A DNA stretch of 6,173 nt from Chitinophagaceae bacterium (GTDB lineage: Bacteria; Bacteroidota; Bacteroidia; Chitinophagales; Chitinophagaceae). The stretch lies in contig JALOMZ010000128.1 of the NCBI GenBank assembly GCA_025455205.1, positions 1 through 6,173 on the forward strand, given 5' to 3'. This document shows positions 1 to 6,124 of the stretch, piece after piece. The notes beneath the pieces are model-generated. The model saw nothing but the letters and a program-made list of their open reading frames with translations. It searched no databases and was not told the DNA's origin. Position numbers and translations under genes: made by a program. The first letter of the stretch is position 1, and each line of letters opens with the position of its first letter.

Positions 1-2647
1 CCTCGCCTTCCTTTGAATCCATTTTCAACTGCCCGCCATGCCCTTTGGTCACAATATCGTAGCTCAGCGACAAGCCCAGGCCGGTTCCCTCACCGCTGGG
101 TTTGGTGGTGAAGAAGGGCTGGAAGATTTTCTGCTTCAGGTGTTCAGGTATGCCCGTGCCATTGTCAGAAATGCTGATGCATAGCTTGCCGTTCTCCTGC
201 CTCGTTGCCAATTGTATAGCAGGCTGGTATCCAGCAGGCTGCTGCTTTTTCCGCGCATCAATGGCATGGAAAGCATTGGTGATCAGGTTCAGCAGCACCC
301 GGCCCATATCCTGCGGCACCATTTTTACTGGAGGCAGGCCTTCCGCAAAAGAGGTTTGTATGGTGGCATTGAAGGTTTTGTCTTTAGCCCGCATGCCATG
401 GTAGGCCAGGCGCAGGTATTCATCGCAAAACACATTCAGGTCGGCTGCCTCTTTTTCACCCGTGCTGGTGCGGCTGTGCTGCAGCATGCTTTTCACGATA
501 CCATCGGCGCGCTTGCCATGGTAGATGATCTTTTGCTCATTTTCCAGCAGGCTGGTGGCAATGGTACTGGCCTCTTCATAGTTTCCGTTCCCGATCTCTT
601 CCAGCATTTCCGACAGGAGCTCGCGGTTCACATCTGCAAAATTGTTGACGAAGTTCAAGGGGTTCTGGATCTCATGGGCAATGCCTGCGGTGAGTTCACC
701 CAGCGAAGCCATTTTTTCCGATTGCACCAGTTGCGCCTGGGTGGCTTTCAGCCTTTCTACAGTTTGATTGAGCTGATCGTAAGATTCCGCATTTTCCAGG
801 GCAATGGCTGCGTAGATGGCAATATTGCGCAGCATGTACAGGTGGTAGTCGGTAAATGCGTTTTTCTGGAAGCTCTGTACCGTGATTACGCCCAGGGTCT
901 GCTCTTTCACCCGCAGGGGCAGATAGATGAGCGAATTGGGCTGCTCTCCCTGTTTGGGCACCGGCATTTGCTGCAGGTACCGGTTGTATTCCTGGCTGAG
1001 GTCGCCCATCACTATTTCCTGTTCGCTGGTAAAACAGAGGCTGGCAAAACGATTTTCATCCTGCACAGCGTTCGCATAGGCTGGCAAGGCCACCCCCTTT
1101 TCATAGGTGGCAGGGAACTCAATGGTATTGCTGTCGGCATGGTAGATGCCGATGCCAAATACAGCAGCATCCATCAGCGAATTCACGTTATCGTATACGG
1201 TGCTGATGATCTTTTCTACAGAAAGTGAGGAAGTGATTTTGCGGCCGATCTCACCCAGCAATTCCACATTGCCATATGCCTGCTCCAGTTGTTCCTTCTG
1301 TTGCTGCACTTCCAGGGCCTTGCGGTCTGTTTCCTCCTTCTGTCGTTGCAGCAGCAGGTTGGCCAGCTGCTTCTGCCGGTTGCTGCGCACCAGCACCACG
1401 GCAAACACCACCACGGAGGCCAACCCGCCCAATAAGGCAAAAACGAGTACGCGCTCGCGCCTGTTCTCCTCTTGCTGCAGCTGCTTGTCCTTTTTCAGCA
1501 GGGCTATTTCGGCCTGTTTCTTGTCGAGTTCAAAGGTGGCCTGCAGCATGGCCGTTTTGCGGGCAATTTCTTCACCCGTCAGGCTGTCTTTGTAATTAGA
1601 GGAGAGCACCTGGTATTTGTAGGCCGTATCCCACTGCCGCAATTGTACCGCAGCCTCTGCAATTACCTGTGTGATCTCCCGCAGGTACAGCCGCCACCCA
1701 AGGTCCAGGGAGCGCTGCAAACTGAGCTTGCCGTAATACATACCGCTGTCGGCATTGCCGGAATGGGTGTGGATTTTGGCCAGCACCCATTCATCCCAGG
1801 GCAGCATGGTGCTGCGGGGGAACCTGGAAAAGTAGCCCATGGACATGCGTATGTGCCGCAATGCTTCGGGGTAGTTGCCCATGCGCTCGTACACATCGCT
1901 GATATTGCTGTGGGAAATAAATATGTTGGAGGAATCGGACCGCTCCAAATCTATCTTCAGCCCGTTCTGGTAGGCCTCCAGCGCGGCGGGGTAGTTGCCG
2001 GAGGTTTTATAGGTCTTGCCAATAGCGTTATAAGCACCGGAGATCCCGAATGCATAATTGATCCTCTTTGCCTGTTTCAGCGCATCGGTCTGGTACGGGA
2101 TGGCCTTGTCGTATTCACCCAGCACATTGTAGAGGTATCCAATGTAGCGCTCCGCCTCCACCAGTTGCTCAATGTCGCCTATGTCCTGCGCCAGTTTGAT
2201 GGCTTGCAGCAGGCGGTCCAGCGAGAGCGCGTGTTTGCCATCATCCATGTACACGCTGGCCTCGTTTTGCAGCAGCAGGCAAATACCCTGCTGATCGCCG
2301 GCCTTTTGCAGGAATGTCCGCGCTTTTCCATAATAGGCAAGTGCCCTATCAAAATCAGACTGGGTATAGGCCAGGGTACCTTTAGACATGAGGGCCCGGC
2401 CCACGCCCTTGGGATACTGCAGCCGCTCCGACAGGCTGATGGCCACATTGATCACGGAATCACTCTGGGCGGGCTTTGTGCGGCGCCATTCCCTGGCCAG
2501 CATGAGCAAGGTGGTCACCCTGGAAGTATCCTGTTGTGCACGTGACTGCAGCAGCCTCAGCAGGCTGTCTGCCACCGGGGTCTGCGCCTGCAGTGCCGGC
2601 ATAAACATTGGCCAGGCCAGCAAATAAGGGAAGAGCCATTTGCGCAT
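1..2647 (-). CDS. TPR-GAF sensor histidine kinase, 3' end cut by window edge
   Basis: Two-component sensor kinase; 882 codons are readable in one open frame and the stop lies beyond base 1. The start ATG (2645-2647) is the first ATG after an in-frame TAA and gives a signal peptide, residues 1-21, ending ALQA-Q. Residues about 80-350 form roughly seven TPR-like helical pairs (such as GNYPEALRHI), so the sensor part is probably periplasmic. A coiled coil (361-399), one membrane helix (about 400-420) and a second coiled coil (421-463) follow. A GAF domain spans about 465-625. HisKA has the phospho-acceptor His658 in AGIAHEIQNPLNF. HATPase_c shows the N box (N787, N791), G1 box DNGTGIP (828-834) and G2 box GEGTGLGLSL (852-861). 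There is no receiver domain, and only the G2-proximal tail is missing. A cupin gene lies 143 bp upstream on the same strand. The ligand and the partner regulator cannot be told from the sequence. Confidence 0.95.
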   Translation of the reverse strand, partial: MRKWLFPYLLAWPMFMPALQAQTPVADSLLRLLQSRAQQDTSRVTTLLMLAREWRRTKPAQSDSVINVAISLSERLQYPKGVGRALMSKGTLAYTQSDFDRALAYYGKARTFLQKAGDQQGICLLLQNEASVYMDDGKHALSLDRLLQAIKLAQDIGDIEQLVEAERYIGYLYNVLGEYDKAIPYQTDALKQAKRINYAFGISGAYNAIGKTYKTSGNYPAALEAYQNGLKIDLERSDSSNIFISHSNISDVYERMGNYPEALRHIRMSMGYFSRFPRSTMLPWDEWVLAKIHTHSGNADSGMYYGKLSLQRSLDLGWRLYLREITQVIAEAAVQLRQWDTAYKYQVLSSNYKDSLTGEEIARKTAMLQATFELDKKQAEIALLKKDKQLQQEENRRERVLVFALLGGLASVVVFAVVLVRSNRQKQLANLLLQRQKEETDRKALEVQQQKEQLEQAYGNVELLGEIGRKITSSLSVEKIISTVYDNVNSLMDAAVFGIGIYHADSNTIEFPATYEKGVALPAYANAVQDENRFASLCFTSEQEIVMGDLSQEYNRYLQQMPVPKQGEQPNSLIYLPLRVKEQTLGVITVQSFQKNAFTDYHLYMLRNIAIYAAIALENAESYDQLNQTVERLKATQAQLVQSEKMASLGELTAGIAHEIQNPLNFVNNFADVNRELLSEMLEEIGNGNYEEASTIATSLLENEQKIIYHGKRADGIVKSMLQHSRTSTGEKEAADLNVFCDEYLRLAYHGMRAKDKTFNATIQTSFAEGLPPVKMVPQDMGRVLLNLITNAFHAIDARKKQQPAGYQPAIQLATRQENGKLCISISDNGTGIPEHLKQKIFQPFFTTKPSGEGTGLGLSLSYDIVTKGHGGQLKMDSKEGE

Positions 2648-2790
2648 AGGAAGCAGATAATTGAGCGATGATGAGGATAACCACCAGTCTTGTCCACTCC
2701 CTTAAATTAGGAATTTTCAAATTATGAGGCCAACATTACTGAAATTCCTGCTCCGGCATCATGCGCCAAGCCCAGGCTGCATAGCATTTT

Positions 2791-3273
2791 CTACCGGGTG
2801 AGGCGTTCCACCAGCAGCCGGCACTGCGGATAATCCTCCACCAGCGCATCCCGCTCTGCCAGTTCAAAATCGGCGAAGTCAAATCCTGGAGCCACGGTGC
2901 ATCCCACCAGTGCATAGCCCAGCGCACCCATGGTTTCACTGGCAAACCAGGCGCCAGCCGGCACCATGGCCTGCTGCACCTCGCCGGCAGCAGCATCCTT
3001 GCCCAGTGTTATAAATTGGTATTGACCCCCTTCATTTATAACATGGATATGCACAACATCCCCCTCATAATGGTGCCAGGCCTCATCGCTGGCAATGCGG
3101 TGGAAGGCCGAGAAATGACCAGCCGTAAGCAGGAAATAGATGGCCGTGGAGGCCGGCCGGGGGCCGCGGGGCGTTTGCACCAGTTGAGTGGAGCGGTACG
3201 TTTCGGTGTAGAATCCTCCTTCAGGATGGGGCTGCAGCTGCAATTGCTGCACCAGTTGTTCTGTGCGGTTCAT
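2791..3273 (-). CDS. Cupin domain protein, DUF985/Cupin_5 family
   Basis: A 160-residue single-domain cupin. The match is by recognised family motifs: HPEGGFYTETYRS (residues 16-28) at the N-terminus, TAIYFLL (43-49), SAFHRIASDEAWHHYEGD (55-72) as the first cupin motif, VPAGAWFAS (104-112), and GYALVGCTVAPGFDFADFELA (119-139, the C-terminal signature). His58, His67/68 and Glu70 could line the barrel pocket. No signal peptide is seen, so it is probably cytoplasmic. The frame is open further upstream, to a TTG at 3450, but family members usually begin 10-15 residues before HPEGG, so the ATG at 3271-3273 is preferred. The family, typified by yeast YML079w, has known structures but no firmly established reaction. 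It lies upstream of the histidine kinase and could be co-transcribed with it, though the 143 bp gap leaves this open. Confidence 0.9.
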   Translation of the reverse strand: MNRTEQLVQQLQLQPHPEGGFYTETYRSTQLVQTPRGPRPASTAIYFLLTAGHFSAFHRIASDEAWHHYEGDVVHIHVINEGGQYQFITLGKDAAAGEVQQAMVPAGAWFASETMGALGYALVGCTVAPGFDFADFELAERDALVEDYPQCRLLVERLTR

Positions 3274-3505
3274 GGCGGCAAGATCTGTATTTGTGGCCGA
3301 ACGGCTGCATGCCCACAATGCGTTGCCCGGCCGGCTGCAAATCAGCGCTCCAGGAAACCGACTTCCCTTCAGGAATGGCAGAACCAAACACAGGAAATGA
3401 TACTTAACCAACAGCGCCATACCTGCGGCCGCCGCCGTGGAAGCAGCCAATTCCCGGAGCGCAACTTTTGTTATGCCGCCTTCAGCAACACGCCCGATTA
3501 AACAG
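3274..3505. other. Intergenic spacer without a recognised gene
   Basis: This is the left part of the 515 bp region between the minus-strand cupin gene and the plus-strand barrel gene. It is GC-rich, and the cupin frame stays open on the minus strand as far as 3450. The extra 59 residues this would add include a hydrophobic run, but they resemble no part of the family. A TGTATTTG at 3286-3293 on the plus strand resembles a -7 box but has no matching -33 box. The cupin promoter must lie here or further right, but I could not identify it. Confidence 0.5.
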
Positions 3506-3545
3506 GTTAAAGTTTGAGCAGCGCAAACTATGCTGTAACTTTAAC
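3506..3545. repeat. Nested inverted repeat, possible operator
   Basis: The 9 bp arm GTTAAAGTT (3506-3514) is perfectly complementary to AACTTTAAC (3537-3545). Inside it, AGTTTG (3511-3516) pairs with CAAACT (3524-3529) around a 7-base loop. The left arms of the two stems share bases 3511-3514, so the stems are mutually exclusive. The arms sit on the -33-like and -7-like boxes of the promoter candidate at 3513-3543. That position suggests a binding site for a dimeric regulator; the RNA-structure alternative is weak, because the predicted transcript starts after the repeat. Confidence 0.55.
3513..3543 (+). promoter_or_regulatory. Bacteroidota-type promoter candidate (TTTG-N19-TAACTTTA)
   Basis: TTTG (3513-3516) is followed after 19 bases by TAACTTTA (3536-3543). 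The published consensus for the primary sigma factor of this phylum is TTTG or TTG, about 17-23 bases, then TAnnTTTG. Here the -33 box is perfect and the -7 box matches five of six fixed positions. Transcription would begin near 3548-3550, almost exactly at the ATG at 3549. The product would therefore be either a nearly leaderless mRNA for the small ORF or a leader of about 240 bases for the barrel gene at 3789. Confidence 0.5.
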
Positions 3546-3548
3546 TGC

Positions 3549-3728
3549 ATGAGCCAATTGCCACCAAATGAAGAAGACAGGCTTATAACGTTCACCCTCG
3601 CCAAATCAACTACGTTCACGCAAAAAGGCATTTACCCCACCCTGGCACGAAAACTAAACGCTGCCACCACCGTCACGAAAATGTACAAGATCCTGCAGGC
3701 AACGCCAACAGATATCCCTGCCCGGTAG
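3549..3728 (+). CDS. Possible small hypothetical protein, 59 residues
   Basis: An ATG-started frame of 59 codons plus TAG. The protein begins MSQLPPNEEDRLITF, is basic in its second half (TLARKLNAATTVTKMYKIL) and ends TDIPAR. I recognise no family, signal peptide or membrane segment. Third-position GC appears lower than in the neighbouring genes, which is a point against it being a native coding sequence. In favour of it, a promoter candidate ends just before the ATG and a hairpin follows seven bases after the stop. The frame also extends upstream to a TTG at 3468, but that extension would run through the promoter and palindrome, so the ATG is the better start. It may simply be part of a long 5' leader of the barrel gene. 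Confidence 0.3.
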   Translation: MSQLPPNEEDRLITFTLAKSTTFTQKGIYPTLARKLNAATTVTKMYKILQATPTDIPAR

Positions 3729-3734
3729 CCACCC

Positions 3735-3758
3735 GCAGGCAACCCGCTAAGGGCCTGC
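3735..3758 (+). terminator. Bulged hairpin before the barrel gene, terminator-like or leader structure
   Basis: GCAGG (3735-3739) pairs with CCTGC (3754-3758), and CCC (3743-3745) pairs with GGG (3751-3753), leaving a CAA bulge and a GCTAA loop. The sequence that follows (3761-3770, GTATTTGTAT) is T-rich but not a proper T-tract. It could end the small-ORF transcript, attenuate read-through into the gene at 3789, or be incidental. Confidence 0.3.
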
Positions 3759-3788
3759 CGGTATTTGTATTCACCTTCATAGCAGCTC

Positions 3789-4742
3789 ATGCTTTCTACA
3801 CAAGCACATATCAAACTTCGGGCCCTGTTTTCGATCTGCACGCTATTGATTGCATTTCTTTCAGCGGCGCAGGACCTCGATCCCCGTGCCTATATCAGGG
3901 TCCCCGTTAAAGCAACCAACTTCATCTCAGGCTTTGCGTATTCCTATGGAGATATTGTTTCCGATCCCAGCCTGGCCATCAAGAATATCAAGGCTGACGC
4001 CCAGACACTATCTCTGGGTGTAGCACGCTCATTCAACCTCGCCGGCAAAACTGCCCAGGCGCTGGTCATGCTTCCCTATACCTGGGCGGATGCGAGCGGG
4101 GAGGTCAATGAACAGAACAGGTCTATCAGCAGGTCCGGCTTCTCCGATATGCGGCTGCGCCTCTCTGTCCTACTGGCTGGCGCTCCCGCACAAAGCCTGG
4201 CAGATTTCGTAAAACACCCCTCCAATAAAACCATCGTGGGTGTAAGCCTGAATGTAGTAGCACCCACCGGCCAGTTCTTCCCAGACAAGCTGATCAACCT
4301 GGGCACCAACCGCTGGGCTTTCCGGCCTGAACTGGCCTTATCGCAACCCATAGGAAAGGGATGGTTGCTGGATGTGTATGCCGGCTGCTGGCTGTTCACC
4401 AACAACAACAGTTTCTACCCGGGCAATGCTGTAAGAACGCAGGATCCCATGGGGGCATTCCAGGGGCATATCAGTTATAACTTCAAACCCAACCTGTGGA
4501 TAGCCCTTACTACCACGTATTATGCAGGCGGCGAATCGGCGGTGAATGAAACCGCGAACGACGACCGCCAGTCCAATATGAGGGTTGGGCTCACCGCCGT
4601 TGTACCCACCGGAAAAATGAGCTCCCTGAAGCTGGCCGCCAGCACGGGAGCCATTGTGAGAATCGGCCAGGATTTCACCACCCTTTCCATTGGCTGGCAG
4701 CGCGCCTGGCTCTCCATGAAAAAACAACCCGACCATAAATAG
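3789..4742 (+). CDS. Outer-membrane beta-barrel protein, phenol MetA-like family
   Basis: A 317-residue exported protein. Residues 1-28 form a signal peptide (hydrophobic core FSICTLLIAFLSA, then AQ). The mature part is built of alternating, aromatic-rich segments typical of an outer-membrane barrel. Recognisable pieces are GFSDMRLRLSVLL (117-129), VVAPTGQF (156-163), the stretch LINLGTNRWAFRPELALSQPIG (168-189), then WLLDVYAGCWLFTNN (192-206), and a second VVPTGK (271-276). Together these resemble the family annotated as 'putative MetA-pathway of phenol degradation' (PF13557), usually labelled a transporter. The name is historical, and no phenol-catabolic gene is present here. The last strand appears to be FTTLSIGWQRAW (296-307), followed by a charged tail instead of the usual terminal aromatic residue. 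An in-frame TAG at 3780-3782 fixes the ATG at 3789 as the earliest start. Substrate unknown. Confidence 0.8.
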   Translation: MLSTQAHIKLRALFSICTLLIAFLSAAQDLDPRAYIRVPVKATNFISGFAYSYGDIVSDPSLAIKNIKADAQTLSLGVARSFNLAGKTAQALVMLPYTWADASGEVNEQNRSISRSGFSDMRLRLSVLLAGAPAQSLADFVKHPSNKTIVGVSLNVVAPTGQFFPDKLINLGTNRWAFRPELALSQPIGKGWLLDVYAGCWLFTNNNSFYPGNAVRTQDPMGAFQGHISYNFKPNLWIALTTTYYAGGESAVNETANDDRQSNMRVGLTAVVPTGKMSSLKLAASTGAIVRIGQDFTTLSIGWQRAWLSMKKQPDHK

Positions 4743-4867
4743 CCGGCAGCTCTCTGCCTGGCAGCCACCCGGATTTGCTTAACCGTTATATGGCGGAAGC
4801 TGCCCAACATCATTGACTAACGCCCATTTCTTCAACAAAATTTCATGCTGAAACCAAACATAGTATT

Positions 4868-5908
4868 ATGAAATGGAATGGCATCGGGCTGATCTGGATA
4901 GCACTGTTCAGCACACCATTGTTCGCGCAGGAATTTGTATTGCAATCCGAAGTGTTCTTCTCGAAGGAAACGCCCGTGGATGTAACCCTGAATACCAATT
5001 TGAAAAGCCTCAATAAGTCGCGTAAGAACACCCCCTATTTACCGGGAACCATTACCTGGCATAACCCCGATGGCACAGGTGATGTCACGGAAAAGATCAG
5101 CCTGAAACTCAGGGGCAATTTCAGAAGGGAGAATTGCGGAATGGCCTCGCTGATGCTGGATTTCAGGGATGCAGATAAGAAATCGAGGTTCAGAAAGCTG
5201 GGCAGGGTAAAACTGGTGGCTCCCTGCGGAAACGGCGAACTATATGAACAATTCGTGCTTAAAGAATACCTCATCTACAAGATGTACAACCTGATCACCG
5301 ATGCAAGCTTGCGGGTCAGGCTGCTGAACCTGACCATCCAGGACAGCCTGAAGACGAAAAGGCATTTCAAACAACCGGCGTTTGTGATAGAGCCGGCGAA
5401 AGAATTTGAAAAGCGCAAACAATGGGTGGAGGAGGAAAAACAAAAATTCAATACAGAACAAACCAACCGGGAACAAGCCACCATCGTTTTCATGTTCCAG
5501 TACATGGTAGGCAATACAGACTGGGCAGTTCCCTACTTCCATAATATCAAACTATTCTTCCCGAAAGACTCCGCCAGGGTGCGGCCCTATATCGTGCCCT
5601 ACGATTTTGACTTCAGCGGGCTGGTAAATGCCCCTTACGCCAGCCCACCGGAAACCACCGGCCTCACATCCGTCACCGAAAGGTTTTATATGGGCTACGT
5701 GCGAACCATAGAGGAACTGAGGGCAACGGCATCATTATTCATTTCAAAAGAAACAGCAATATATGATCTCATAAAAAACTTTGCCTACCTCGGAGACAAT
5801 GAGAAGAGAGAAATGACCGAATACCTGAGCCATTTTTTTGAGACCATCAAGGACGAAGACCGACTGAAAGAAATCTTCATTAACAATGCATTGAATGCCA
5901 GAAATTAA
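4868..5908 (+). CDS. Secreted protein with CotH/HipA-like kinase motifs
   Basis: A 346-residue protein of no family I can name firmly. Residues 1-20 form a signal peptide (GLIWIALFSTPLFA, then Q), so it should act in the periplasm or outside. The N-terminal half has ISLKLRGNFRRENC (77-90), like the 'RGN-S/F-R' strand of CotH-type proteins. Next comes a conserved-looking helix, YEQFVLKEYLIYKMYNLITD (126-145), then SLRVRLLNL (147-155). A charged helix (178-203) precedes FMFQYMVGNTDWAVPYFHNIKLF (208-230), which resembles the catalytic loop GN-D-x(7)-N of atypical kinases (Asp218, Asn226). VRPYIVPYDFDFSG (238-251) follows, with Asp246/Asp248 placed like a metal-binding DFG. Cys90 and Cys120 could form a disulfide. 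The kinase-fold reading is inference from motifs, and no activity is shown. It lies 125 bp after the barrel gene on the same strand. The spacer holds a loose TTG-N21-AAAATTTC promoter resemblance and no Shine-Dalgarno sequence. Confidence 0.8.
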   Translation: MKWNGIGLIWIALFSTPLFAQEFVLQSEVFFSKETPVDVTLNTNLKSLNKSRKNTPYLPGTITWHNPDGTGDVTEKISLKLRGNFRRENCGMASLMLDFRDADKKSRFRKLGRVKLVAPCGNGELYEQFVLKEYLIYKMYNLITDASLRVRLLNLTIQDSLKTKRHFKQPAFVIEPAKEFEKRKQWVEEEKQKFNTEQTNREQATIVFMFQYMVGNTDWAVPYFHNIKLFFPKDSARVRPYIVPYDFDFSGLVNAPYASPPETTGLTSVTERFYMGYVRTIEELRATASLFISKETAIYDLIKNFAYLGDNEKREMTEYLSHFFETIKDEDRLKEIFINNALNARN

Positions 5909-5915
5909 CAGGACT

Positions 5916-6056
5916 TATCTCAAAAGTCAATTTTAACCACCACGGTACGAAGAAGGCGCAAAGAGTGCCAGAAAAAATACAGGAAAATCGGGCATTTTGA
6001 CCTTAGTGCCTCCCTGGTGACTGAGTGGGTAATTCCTCTTTTGCACTTTTGAGATA
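5916..6056. repeat. 141 bp imperfect palindromic intergenic repeat
   Basis: TATCTCAAAAGT (5916-5927) and ACTTTTGAGATA (6045-6056) are perfect 12 bp terminal inverted repeats. The inner arms are also related: ACCACCACGGTACGAAG (5936-5952) and GGCGCAAAG face CTTAGTGCCTCCCTGGTGA (6002-6020) in an imperfect, indel-containing reverse complement. This 'ACCAC..GG.ACGAAG..GGCACAAAG' pattern recalls degenerate intergenic repeats seen many times over in Bacteroidota genomes (memory, not a search). It starts 7 bp after the stop of the kinase-like gene, so its transcript could fold and act as a terminator or protect the mRNA end. It contains no transposase; a non-autonomous, MITE-like origin is possible. 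Confidence 0.65.
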
Positions 6057-6065
6057 TGCTCTGGT

Positions 6066-6124
6066 ATCTGCGGAAATCTGCGGTTTTCAATCAGCGGGAT
6101 CTGTGGCGAGTATTTCCCGCAGAT
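6066..6124. repeat. Block of ATCTGCGG-type direct and inverted repeats
   Basis: ATCTGCGG occurs at 6066-6073 and again at 6076-6083, and a variant ATCTGTGG at 6099-6106. TTTCCCGCAGAT (6113-6124) is the inverted form of ATCTGCGG(G)AAA (6066-6076), with one extra base. ATCAGCGGGATCTG (6090-6103) looks like another diverged unit. The block begins 10 bp after the 141 bp palindrome, so the two may form one composite intergenic element. No coding capacity is evident. Confidence 0.5.

Noticed and set aside
212..1228. Long plus-strand open frame of over 300 codons opposite the histidine kinase
   Set aside because: It is antisense to a clearly conserved kinase, its translation resembles no protein, and its length follows from the codon usage of the real gene.
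1472..2545. Second long plus-strand open frame opposite the TPR region
   Set aside because: It is an antisense shadow of the TPR-coding sequence, with no domain or export signal.
2460..2720. Minus-strand frame beginning near 2720 with a convincing signal-peptide-like start (LVVILIIAQLSASYA-Q), overlapping the kinase start out of frame
   Set aside because: It starts at TTG, has no recognisable domain after the hydrophobic stretch and overlaps the kinase, whose own frame has an ATG and a good signal peptide. It is most likely coincidence, not a frameshifted N-terminus.
2718..2738. Possible promoter boxes for the kinase (ATAATTTG at 2718-2725 and TAATGTTG at 2731-2738, minus strand)
   Set aside because: Each resembles TAnnTTTG imperfectly, and neither has a TTG at the right distance upstream.
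3274..3450. 59-residue N-terminal extension of the cupin gene with a hydrophobic run
   Set aside because: It would start at TTG and matches nothing in the family, whose members begin close to the HPEGG motif.
3695..3743. Direct repeat GCAGGCAAC at 3695-3703 and 3735-3743
   Set aside because: There are only two nine-base copies, with no further structure. This is within what chance gives in GC-rich sequence.
4745..4758. GGCAG-CTCT-CTGCC hairpin just after the stop of the barrel gene
   Set aside because: The stem is only five base pairs and no T-tract follows, so it does not qualify as an intrinsic terminator.
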